Shown here: positions 1 to 6,600 of the stretch, in pieces
How positions within the stretch are numbered: the stretch's first letter is position 1
Layout of the letters: every line of letters starts with the position of its first letter
From: Candidatus Roizmanbacteria bacterium CG_4_10_14_0_2_um_filter_36_35
GTDB lineage: Bacteria > Patescibacteriota > Microgenomatia > UBA1406 > GWC2-37-13
Direction: 5' to 3'
Assembly: GCA_002792355.1 (NCBI GenBank)
Contig: PFOE01000049.1
Coordinates: 1 to 15,320, forward strand
Length of the DNA stretch: 15,320 bases
The notes under the pieces: model-generated
Seen by the model: only the letters and a program-made list of their open reading frames with translations
Told to the model about the DNA's origin: nothing
Database searches by the model: none
Made by a program: the position numbers and the translations under genes

Positions 1-187
1 CTAGCCGGCCAAAAAACAACCCTCCCAAAAGACTCAAAAATAAACCATCGAAAATTTCTTCTTCTTTATGGGAAGTTAATCTGATATTTCGCCAGAGGAC
101 AAAACTCGCCCATAAAAATCCGAGCATTAAAAACACTCCGAAAGTATAGATTTTGATAAATTTTAAATCTAGTAATACTGGCAGCAT
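1..187 (-). CDS. lgt: Prolipoprotein diacylglyceryl transferase (Lgt), 5' part only
   Basis: Reading the minus strand from ATG at 187-185 gives 62 uninterrupted codons to the window edge. The peptide has an N-terminal IKIYTFGVFLMLGFLWASF hydrophobic segment, a polar stretch rich in Glu (about residues 40-46) and then IFDGLFLSLLGGLFFGRL. This order (Y-x-F-G near the first membrane helix, a charged loop containing an E-E-E-I pattern, then a second helix ending G-R-L) matches the start of Lgt, the membrane enzyme that moves diacylglycerol from phosphatidylglycerol to the lipobox cysteine of prolipoproteins. The catalytic His and the signature region lie outside the window. It is divergent from the epimerase gene at 227 with only 39 bp between them. 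The family call rests on pattern recognition of a short fragment, so another polytopic membrane protein is possible. Confidence 0.68.
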   Translation of the reverse strand, partial: MLPVLLDLKFIKIYTFGVFLMLGFLWASFVLWRNIRLTSHKEEEIFDGLFLSLLGGLFFGRL

Positions 188-226
188 AAGATTTAGTATA
201 ATTTATCGTCAAGAAAAAGACAATCT
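188..226. promoter_or_regulatory. Divergent promoter region between lgt and epimerase gene
   Basis: In this 39-bp gap the plus strand has TATAAT at 197-202, 24 bp before the ATG at 227, without a convincing -35 hexamer. On the minus strand TTGTCT (223-218), a 17-bp spacer and TATACT (200-195) form a plausible promoter whose -10 box ends 7 bp before the lgt ATG, which would give an almost leaderless mRNA. No Shine-Dalgarno sequence is visible for either gene. The region is very AT-rich, so chance matches are likely. Confidence 0.35.
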
Positions 227-1237
227 ATGAAAATCCTGATCACTGGGGGCGTTGGTTTTATCGGTACTAATGCCGTTTTGTATTTCTTACAAAATCCTAA
301 TAATAAAATTACCGTTGTTGATAATTTTTCAAGACTTGGCGTTGATATGAATGCTACCTATCTAAAGAATAATTTTCCAAAAATAAAGATCATTAAATCT
401 TTTGTTGGTAATATTAATAATTACAAAAAGGATTTGATTACATCAGATGTTATTATCCACTTGGCAGGACAAACCGCCGTCACTACTTCGATTATTAAAC
501 CCCATCATGACTTTAAAAATAATTTACTAGAAAGTTTTATTTTATTGGATTATCTAAGAAGAAATAATCCCAAAGCAACAATCCTCTATTCTTCGACCAA
601 TAAAGTCTATGGAGATTTAAAAAATCATAAAATGGTTCTAAACAAAAATAAAAAAATTTACATTGATTCTTGTCATCCTACCGGAATTGATGAAACAGAG
701 AATCTTAACTTTATCTCTCCTTATGGATGTTCAAAAGGTGCAACTGACCTCTATTTTCTGGATTACGCCCGTACCTACGGCATAAAAACCGTAGTTTTTC
801 GTCAGTCCTGCATCTATGGCCCATTTCAAATCGGGGTAGAAGACCAAGGTTGGGTAGCTCATTTTTCCAAACAAGCGTTAAAAGAAAAACCGATTACGAT
901 TTTTGGCGACGGTTACCAAGTCAGAGATTTGCTTTATGTTGAAGACTTAATAAACGCTTATGATTTAGCAATAAAAAAAATTGATAAAGTAAAAGGTCAA
1001 ACCTTCAATATCGGTGGAGGAATAAAAAACACCTATTCTCTACTTCAGGTCATTAAAATCCTAGAAAAAGAGTTTAATTATAAAGTAAAAATTTCTTTTC
1101 AAAAGATGCGCATTGGTGATCAAAAATATTTCGTTTCGAAAAATGAAAAAATAAAGAGAATTCTGGGGTGGAAACCAGAAACTGATTTTAAAAAAGGCCT
1201 TGACAAATTAATCAGCTGGCAAAAAAACAATCTATGA
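227..1237 (+). CDS. NAD-dependent epimerase, CDP-paratose 2-epimerase (tyvelose epimerase)-like
   Basis: This 336-residue protein is an extended short-chain dehydrogenase/reductase. The Rossmann nucleotide-binding motif GGVGFIG is at residues 7-13, the S/T of the catalytic triad lies in YSSTNKVYGD (121-130), and the Y-x-x-x-K pair is Y166/K170 in PYGCSKGATDLY. Stretches such as HLAGQTAVTTSI, YSSTNKVYGDL, SPYGCSKGA, DQGWV and FGDGYQVRDLLYVED are those I associate with CDP-paratose 2-epimerase (RfbE/Tyv), which converts CDP-paratose to CDP-tyvelose with bound NAD in the cytoplasm. Other sugar-nucleotide epimerases share the fold, so the exact substrate is inferred. It opens a tightly packed run of glycan genes: its TGA stop overlaps the next ATG (ATGA at 1234-1237). 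The start is preceded by TATAAT at 197-202 but no ribosome binding site. Confidence 0.82.
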   Translation: MKILITGGVGFIGTNAVLYFLQNPNNKITVVDNFSRLGVDMNATYLKNNFPKIKIIKSFVGNINNYKKDLITSDVIIHLAGQTAVTTSIIKPHHDFKNNLLESFILLDYLRRNNPKATILYSSTNKVYGDLKNHKMVLNKNKKIYIDSCHPTGIDETENLNFISPYGCSKGATDLYFLDYARTYGIKTVVFRQSCIYGPFQIGVEDQGWVAHFSKQALKEKPITIFGDGYQVRDLLYVEDLINAYDLAIKKIDKVKGQTFNIGGGIKNTYSLLQVIKILEKEFNYKVKISFQKMRIGDQKYFVSKNEKIKRILGWKPETDFKKGLDKLISWQKNNL

Positions 1238-2379
1238 AAGTTCTTTTCTATTCTTCTTACTTTTATCCTTATACTTCAGGCATTACCACTTATCCTTTCA
1301 AGATTTTAAGCTATATGGTCAAGAAGCACCAAATTACTGTTTTAACCTTTAATCACAAAAATAACCGATTAGAAGAAGAAGATATTAATGGTTTTAATAT
1401 AGTCAGAATGCCTTATCTTATTAAGCTATATAAAGGTTTTATATCGCCTCAATCGCTTTTCTTTTTTATAAAAGAATTGAAAAAAAACGATTCGGTTATC
1501 ATCAATCTACCCAATGTCGAAGGATTTATATTAACGTTTTTAGCAAAAGTCTTTGGAAAAAAAGTTATTTCTATTTTTCACTGCTATCTGGGATTAAGCA
1601 ATAAGTTTTATTTAAAAATAATCAATTCGATTACAAATTTAATTATTACTTTACAGCTAACCTTGAGCGATAAAATAATCAGTTATACAGATGATTATGT
1701 AAGTCATTTGCCGATTTACAAACTGATTAGAAATAAAACAAAAACAATTTTGCCGCCGATATTAAAACTTCCCATTACAAAAACTAAATTCGAAGAATTT
1801 AAAAAAATAAAAGGTAAAAAAATCTGGATAGGCTACGCTGGGCGTATCTCTCAGGAAAAAGGATTAGAATATTTGATAAAGGCTATCAGTTTAATTCGTC
1901 ATTCTGGCTTGTCCAGAATCGTTGTTGTTTTCGCCGGCCCTTACGGTAAAGATGTCGTAGGTGAAAATCCTTATTTTTTAAAAATAAAAAAACTACTAGA
2001 AGAAAACAAGATTAACTATCGTTTTTTTGGTAATTTAATTAATGGAGATTTAGGAGCTTTTTATAAGGTTATTGATCTCTTGGTTCTCCCTTCGACCAAC
2101 CGCACTGAGGCCTTTGGCATGGTCCAGGCCGAAGCCATGCTTACCGGAACTCCAGTAGTTGCTTCTAATTTACCGGGAGTCAGAGTACCAATCAAATTAA
2201 CAAATATGGGGAAAATCGTTGAACCAAAAAATTCTGAATTATTGAGTAAAGCTTTACTGGAAGTTCTTAATAATAAAAGTAAATTCACTAATAGTAAATT
2301 AGTCAAAAACGCTCAAGAAATTTTTGATATAAAAAAAGTTTATAAGTTTTATAAAAATTTAATAAGCAGTGAAATATAA
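1234..2379 (+). CDS. Glycosyltransferase family 4 (GT-B)
   Basis: This 381-residue protein has the two-domain GT-B layout: an N-terminal acceptor domain starting MKVLFYSSYFYPYTSGI with a Gly near residue 16, and a C-terminal nucleotide-sugar domain starting near GYAGRISQEKG (200-210). The E-x7-E motif is E292 and E300 in TEAFGMVQAEAM, followed by GTPVVASNLPGV. These are hallmarks of GT4 retaining transferases that add a sugar from a nucleotide donor to a lipid-linked or glycan acceptor on the cytoplasmic side. It overlaps the preceding gene by 4 bp and the next by 11 bp, so translation is probably coupled. Residues 222-229 (RHSGLSRI) are encoded by a hairpin element and sit where relatives have an ordinary helix-to-strand turn before the FAG motif. 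Donor and acceptor cannot be told from sequence. Confidence 0.9.
   Translation: MKVLFYSSYFYPYTSGITTYPFKILSYMVKKHQITVLTFNHKNNRLEEEDINGFNIVRMPYLIKLYKGFISPQSLFFFIKELKKNDSVIINLPNVEGFILTFLAKVFGKKVISIFHCYLGLSNKFYLKIINSITNLIITLQLTLSDKIISYTDDYVSHLPIYKLIRNKTKTILPPILKLPITKTKFEEFKKIKGKKIWIGYAGRISQEKGLEYLIKAISLIRHSGLSRIVVVFAGPYGKDVVGENPYFLKIKKLLEENKINYRFFGNLINGDLGAFYKVIDLLVLPSTNRTEAFGMVQAEAMLTGTPVVASNLPGVRVPIKLTNMGKIVEPKNSELLSKALLEVLNNKSKFTNSKLVKNAQEIFDIKKVYKFYKNLISSEI
1901..1919. repeat. Small in-frame palindromic element in GT4 gene
   Basis: ATTCTGG (1901-1907), loop CTTGT (1908-1912) and CCAGAAT (1913-1919) form a perfect 7-bp hairpin, preceded by GTC as in other elements of the window. The loop is identical to that of the hairpin at 7101-7121, whose arms differ at paired positions. 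It codes for about eight residues between the GRISQEKG region and the next beta strand of the glycosyltransferase. Confidence 0.6.
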
Positions 2380-3091
2380 AAAAATATCAATAATTATTCC
2401 TGTTTTTAATGAGGAAAAATATATTAAAAAGATAGTTAGTAAAGTAATCAAAGCTAATACTTTAAACTTATTAAAAGAAATTATCATTGTTAATGATGGA
2501 TCTACTGATAAGACAAAAAATATTATTAATAAAATTAATAGAAACAAAAAAAATGTCATATTAATAAATCAGGAAAAAAACTTTGGTAAAGGTGCAACCC
2601 TGAAACTAGGATTTTTAAAATCAACAGGAGATATTGTTTTAATTCAGGACTCTGATCTTGAATATGATCCAACCAATTACCCCCTACTTATAAAGCCATT
2701 TATAGAAAATAATGCTGATGTCGTTTTTGGATCAAGATTTATTTCCAACCAACCCCATCGAGTATTATTTTATTGGCATTATTTAGCTAATATTTTTCTG
2801 ACAATGTTATCTAACATTTTTACCAATCTAAATCTAACCGACATGGAAACCGGCTTCAAAGTCTTTAGAGGAGATATCCTCAGAAAACTTACTCCTTGTT
2901 TGCGTTCTAAAAGATTCGGTTTTGAACCCGAAATTACAGCTAAAATTTCAAAGATTAAGGATATTAAAATTTATGAAGTCGGTATATCCTATTTTGGAAG
3001 AACTTATCAGGAAGGGAAAAAAATTTACTGGTTTGATGGTTTAAAAGCGGTCTGGGAGATAATAAGATTTAATTTATTTCCGGATTTATGA
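2369..3091 (+). CDS. Glycosyltransferase family 2, DPM1-like polyprenyl-phosphate sugar synthase
   Basis: This 240-residue GT-A protein starts with ISIIIPVFNEE (residues 6-16), has the nucleotide-binding VNDGS at 41-45, and the metal-binding QDSDLEYDP at 93-101, the form typical of dolichyl/polyprenyl-phosphate mannosyl- or glucosyltransferases. TDMETGFKVFRGD (157-169) is another mark of this subgroup. No membrane helices are evident after the catalytic domain, so it is the soluble, peripheral type. It would use GDP- or UDP-sugar to charge polyprenyl phosphate, the donor that GT-C enzymes use outside the membrane; the next gene is GT-C-like. The start is a GTG at 2369-2371 inside the end of the GT4 gene, chosen because the first strand of the domain begins at residue 6 and no ATG lies upstream in frame near enough. 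It overlaps the following gene by 4 bp (ATGA). Confidence 0.87.
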   Translation: MKYKKISIIIPVFNEEKYIKKIVSKVIKANTLNLLKEIIIVNDGSTDKTKNIINKINRNKKNVILINQEKNFGKGATLKLGFLKSTGDIVLIQDSDLEYDPTNYPLLIKPFIENNADVVFGSRFISNQPHRVLFYWHYLANIFLTMLSNIFTNLNLTDMETGFKVFRGDILRKLTPCLRSKRFGFEPEITAKISKIKDIKIYEVGISYFGRTYQEGKKIYWFDGLKAVWEIIRFNLFPDL

Positions 3092-5124
3092 AAAAATATT
3101 TTATTATTATTATCTTTATTTTCCTAGCTTGTCTTTGGTTTTGGTCAAAAAATGGCATACAAATAAAAACAATTATTATAAAAAAAGATTCTTTTGTAAA
3201 AATTTATTTTGACAATTATTTATTAGGATCTGCTCGGGATACTTCCTTAGAAAATAAAAAATTAACAGTCAATTTTTCAAAACAAGACTTGGATAGTAAA
3301 TATTTTAATAACCAACCCGAGACTGATAAAAATAATGTTCTTCTACCTAAATATAATTACGAATTAAAACTTCTGTTAAATAATCCATTTACAGTCAGAT
3401 TAAATTTTGAAGGGAAACAACCTTACGTATTTTATTTCAATCCATATCGACATCTTAACTCAGGTTGGGAAGATAAACATGAAGTGTTGCGGGAAACAAA
3501 AAATAATCAGGTGCAAATCGGTTTCTTTAACGGAATCAAATGGACTCTCTGGATAATTTTAAAACCGTTTCCAATATTGATTCCAGTTTTTGCAATTATT
3601 TATCTATTTGGTAAAAAAATAAAAGATGATTCAAAAAAAATAAATTTAAAATTATCAATCAAGATAATTATTATTCCGTTAATAATTGCTTTATTATCTT
3701 TTTTCTGGTCACGGCATCTGATGGTTAATTATTTGAGGGACGTCCCCCACGTTCCCGATTCGATCTCTTACGTTGTCTTAGCCAAAATAATTTCCAGTGG
3801 AAAGTTTATTTTTCCATATTCGGAAATTCCAAGTTATATTAGGGCTGACCAAATTAAAGATTTTTTTTATCACTGGTTTCAAACAAACAAAACCGGCCTG
3901 TTTGTCCCCTATTTGATCGGTCATCCATTAGTTCTGGCTCTAGGTAACTTGTTTGGAATAATTAATTACATTCCTCCTTTGGTCGGTTCGCTTACTTTAT
4001 TACTTATATTTTTTATTACCTATTTTTTGACCCAATCAGTCATGTTCTCACTGATTTCAATGGGATTATGTTTTATCTCTCCTTTTTTCCAAACTCAGAC
4101 AATTGACTATTTGTCTCATAACAGCGCTGTCTTATTTATTCTTTTTAGTATTTTTCCCTTATTTCTAAATAAAGAAAGTACAAAATATTTTTTGCTAACA
4201 GGATTTTTTCTGGGAATGCTGCTGAACACACGGCCTTTGACTTTCGTAGCAGTCTTTATCTCAATAATATTGTATTTGATTATTGAATTTATTAAAGATA
4301 AAAAGTTTAAAAAATTTTTACTTAAATTGACGTATTCTTTAATTGGCTCTATTACTCCGGGACTAATATTTTTATATTACAATTTTGCCACTTCAGGAAA
4401 TATTTTTACCACTCCATATCAATTCCATGGAATTTTAAACAAAGTAGGATTTGGCAGTGATTTTAAAATCGGCTACGGTCTTCTTAATACTTTTTCCAAT
4501 TTAGCGGTTTTCTCTTTATTTTTTTTAAAAAATTATTATGTCAGTTTTTTTCCGTTATTATTATCCTTCTTATTATTGCCCTTCTCAGGAAAATATTTAA
4601 AAAAAATACTTTTTCTTCAATTTTTGTCTTTGTCAATTATCGGGGTCTGGACCTTATATGATGGAAATTTTTTTATGTACGGTCCACGATTCATTTATGA
4701 ATCGGTCCCGATATTAGGCATACTTTACGGCCTGTCTTTTTTTGTTTTATATCAGGTATTTAGACATACCAATTGGAAATATTTTAGTTATTTACTTTTT
4801 ATTTTTTATTTTGTCTTTATATTTTTGTTTGAACTTTCCTGGTTGGGTTTTAAAAAAGCTGATTATAATAACATTGTTTACACACCCTCAAACATCAATC
4901 AATTGATTAATTTTAATGCTGTTGACGATAGATTTTATAAAGCCGGATTAAAAAATGTAGATAAAGTTTTATTAATGAAAAATTGTGAAAACTGGTGGTG
5001 TTACAGTGGTGTCTGGATAAATAAATACCCATTGAATAAATCCCAACCGTTATTTTTATCCTTACCTCCTAATTATAGAAACAATATACAAAATGCCAAA
5101 ATAATTGATTGGAATAGTCTATAA
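3088..5124 (+). CDS. Polytopic membrane protein, GT-C/GT39-like glycosyltransferase
   Basis: This 678-residue protein has an N-terminal membrane anchor (about 4-19), a soluble region of about 130 residues with no recognised fold, then many hydrophobic helices from about 152 to 600 and a soluble C-terminal tail containing NCENWWCYSGVW. After the helix at 187-207 an external loop carries D218 and D224 in RDVPHVPDSISY, similar in place to the acidic catalytic loop of GT-C enzymes (ArnT/PMT type); GHPLVLALG (279-287) and NTRPLT (380-385) are also typical of that group. It would transfer a sugar from polyprenyl phosphate outside the membrane, and its immediate upstream neighbour is a DPM1-like synthase that could make this donor. 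The extra N-terminal anchored domain is unusual for the family. The catalytic assignment is inference from topology and motifs. Confidence 0.7.
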   Translation: MKKYFIIIIFIFLACLWFWSKNGIQIKTIIIKKDSFVKIYFDNYLLGSARDTSLENKKLTVNFSKQDLDSKYFNNQPETDKNNVLLPKYNYELKLLLNNPFTVRLNFEGKQPYVFYFNPYRHLNSGWEDKHEVLRETKNNQVQIGFFNGIKWTLWIILKPFPILIPVFAIIYLFGKKIKDDSKKINLKLSIKIIIIPLIIALLSFFWSRHLMVNYLRDVPHVPDSISYVVLAKIISSGKFIFPYSEIPSYIRADQIKDFFYHWFQTNKTGLFVPYLIGHPLVLALGNLFGIINYIPPLVGSLTLLLIFFITYFLTQSVMFSLISMGLCFISPFFQTQTIDYLSHNSAVLFILFSIFPLFLNKESTKYFLLTGFFLGMLLNTRPLTFVAVFISIILYLIIEFIKDKKFKKFLLKLTYSLIGSITPGLIFLYYNFATSGNIFTTPYQFHGILNKVGFGSDFKIGYGLLNTFSNLAVFSLFFLKNYYVSFFPLLLSFLLLPFSGKYLKKILFLQFLSLSIIGVWTLYDGNFFMYGPRFIYESVPILGILYGLSFFVLYQVFRHTNWKYFSYLLFIFYFVFIFLFELSWLGFKKADYNNIVYTPSNINQLINFNAVDDRFYKAGLKNVDKVLLMKNCENWWCYSGVWINKYPLNKSQPLFLSLPPNYRNNIQNAKIIDWNSL

Positions 5125-5125
5125 T
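5120..5125 (+). promoter_or_regulatory. TATAAT box overlapping the stop of the membrane protein gene
   Basis: TATAAT spans the TAA stop (5122-5124) of the upstream gene and ends 14 bp before the ATG at 5140. No clear -35 hexamer is present 17 bp upstream. It could start a short-leader transcript for the methyltransferase gene. AT-rich sequence makes a chance match quite possible. Confidence 0.3.
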
Positions 5126-5139
5126 TTGAAAATGTATTT

Positions 5140-5919
5140 ATGAAAAAAGTTGATTATTTTATTAAAAAATATCTGGAAAACCGGCCGATGTTTATGGCGA
5201 TTATCCGCAGTCAGGAAGCAATGTTATTTCAAAAATATAATTATTTAATTAATAATAAAAAAATTCTTGATTTCGGTTGCAGTGACGGTTTTTTTACCAG
5301 AACTGTCTTTGGAAAAAATAGGATTAACGTTGGTCTAGATCTTTTCAATAATAAACGAGTTACGGAGGCAAAAAAAGAAAAAATCTATAAAAAAATCACA
5401 CTCTATGATGGAAATACTATCCCCTATCCTGATAATTCTTTTGATATGATTATTTCTAACTGCGTCCTGGAACATATTCTTGATATTAAATTGTCTCTAA
5501 CGGAAATCTACCGTGTTTTAAAACCCGGGGGTTATCTTTTAACCTCGGTCATGACTGATCAATGGGAAAACAATCTCTTCGGATCAAAAATATTCGGAAA
5601 AATATATCTTAGATATATGCGAAAAACCCAAATTCATCGTAATTTATTACCAGACAAACAATGGCAAATATATTTCAAAAAGGCTGGCTTTAAAATTCAG
5701 TCGATTGACGGTTATCTTTATAAAAAAAGCTCTTTTTATCTTGATCTCTTCCATTATTTGTCAATTGGTTCTCTGATTAGTTACAAACTTTTTGGAAAGT
5801 GGATTTTATTTTCGATTCCATTTTTAAATAAAATAAAAACTCAGCTTATTAAGAAAACAATTATCGATGAAAATAATCCTGATAAGTCTTCGGCCCTATT
5901 TTTTGTTTTGAAAAAATAA
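5140..5919 (+). CDS. Class I SAM-dependent methyltransferase (Methyltransf_11 type)
   Basis: This 259-residue protein has SAM-binding motif I ILDFGCSDGFF at 42-52, the acidic ribose-contacting region NVGLDLFN (63-70), and YPDNSFDMIISNCVLEHI (96-113) with the conserved EH pair before the post-motif helix RVLKPGGYLL (125-134). These define a Rossmann-fold methyltransferase acting on a small molecule or sugar. A longer C-terminal part (150-259) with aromatic, hydrophobic stretches may form the acceptor lid or touch the membrane. It is the last gene of the plus-strand glycan run, 15 bp after the membrane protein gene, which suggests methylation of a surface sugar or lipid-linked intermediate; that role is inferred. 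Its TAA stop directly abuts the stop of the opposing gene. Confidence 0.85.
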   Translation: MKKVDYFIKKYLENRPMFMAIIRSQEAMLFQKYNYLINNKKILDFGCSDGFFTRTVFGKNRINVGLDLFNNKRVTEAKKEKIYKKITLYDGNTIPYPDNSFDMIISNCVLEHILDIKLSLTEIYRVLKPGGYLLTSVMTDQWENNLFGSKIFGKIYLRYMRKTQIHRNLLPDKQWQIYFKKAGFKIQSIDGYLYKKSSFYLDLFHYLSIGSLISYKLFGKWILFSIPFLNKIKTQLIKKTIIDENNPDKSSALFFVLKK

Positions 5920-6600
5920 TCAACGCTGAGCAACAATAATATAACGAAAAGCAAATAGTTTTAATAAAGGTAAATCACCTAAAAATATATTAATTTTTCT
6001 TAATAAAGGAGACCAATTAAATATCATCGGTGGTAAAAAAAATAAACCCATGATTTTTATATTTTTAAAACCAATTAACTTTAATCGTTTGATTAAATTA
6101 AAATTGTTGATTTGAATTATTCCTCTTTCTTGTTTCCAATCCAAGAATAGTAAAATAAATATCCACCAACTTATATTCCAAGAATTTGGTTCGGAAAAAA
6201 TTATTTTTCCTCCTTTTTTCAGGTGATTATTAAATAGCTTAAAATATTTATCTATATCGATATGATGAATAATATCTGTTCCCAAAATATAATCATATTT
6301 TTTACCTTTTGGAAATTTTTTGTATATTTGAAGATTCTTATTTTTTCCAATTTTAATGGCCGTTTTTAACAATTGTTCCCGGGATTTTTCATCTGTATCT
6401 ATCGCTATGACTTTATATCCATTTTGTAATAAAGGAATAGTCAACCTGCCTCCACCGCTTCCAAAATCAACAATATTCTTTTTTTTGTTTTTTGTTAAAT
6501 ATTTAAGAATTAAATCAATCTCATCTCTTACATGTAAAGGTGGATTAAGTATTTTTTCTTCTGAATAATACTTTAAATTATTGTCTTTTAACATTTTCAT
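5920..6600 (-). CDS. Class I SAM-dependent methyltransferase
   Basis: This 226-residue protein has motif I VDFGSGGGRLTIPLL at 44-58, an acidic end of strand 2 in VIAIDTDE (64-71), YDYILGTDIIHHID (102-115) as motif II with the HH pair, and HLKKGGKIIFSEPN (126-139). The C-terminal part has hydrophobic stretches (WWIFILLFLDW, about 145-155) that may pack on a membrane. It is the last gene of the minus-strand run and overlaps the preceding glycosyltransferase by 23 bp; a second ATG two codons on (6594) would reduce the overlap to 17 bp. It is not closely similar to the methyltransferase it faces (different motif I and lid), so the two are not recent duplicates. The substrate is unknown; the setting suggests a glycan or glycolipid. 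Confidence 0.82.
   Translation of the reverse strand: MKMLKDNNLKYYSEEKILNPPLHVRDEIDLILKYLTKNKKKNIVDFGSGGGRLTIPLLQNGYKVIAIDTDEKSREQLLKTAIKIGKNKNLQIYKKFPKGKKYDYILGTDIIHHIDIDKYFKLFNNHLKKGGKIIFSEPNSWNISWWIFILLFLDWKQERGIIQINNFNLIKRLKLIGFKNIKIMGLFFLPPMIFNWSPLLRKINIFLGDLPLLKLFAFRYIIVAQR

Noticed and set aside
221..1240. CAATCTATGAAA repeated at the starts of the genes at 227 and 1234
   Set aside because: A 12-base match at two start sites in A/T-rich sequence can be chance; at 1234 these bases are also the coding end of the previous gene.
2061..2306. Minus-strand open frame of 81 codons inside the GT4 gene
   Set aside because: It lies opposite the E-x7-E region of a well-supported gene and has no domain or start signal; it is a shadow frame.
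2359..2559. Minus-strand open frame of 66 codons, hydrophobic
   Set aside because: It is antisense to the conserved start of the GT2 gene; its hydrophobicity follows from the A-rich sense strand.
3737..3746. GGGACGTCCC palindrome in the same membrane protein gene
   Set aside because: Ten bases only, and it codes for the region of the proposed catalytic external loop; probably not an inserted element.
4034..4056. AATCAGT/ACTGATT inverted repeat in the 678-residue membrane protein gene
   Set aside because: Only 7 bp with a 9-base loop, no GTCAT ends or shared loop, and the encoded residues fit a normal membrane segment; such matches are expected in AT-rich sequence.
6356..6568. Plus-strand open frame of 70 codons
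   Set aside because: Antisense to motif I of the methyltransferase gene, without family features.
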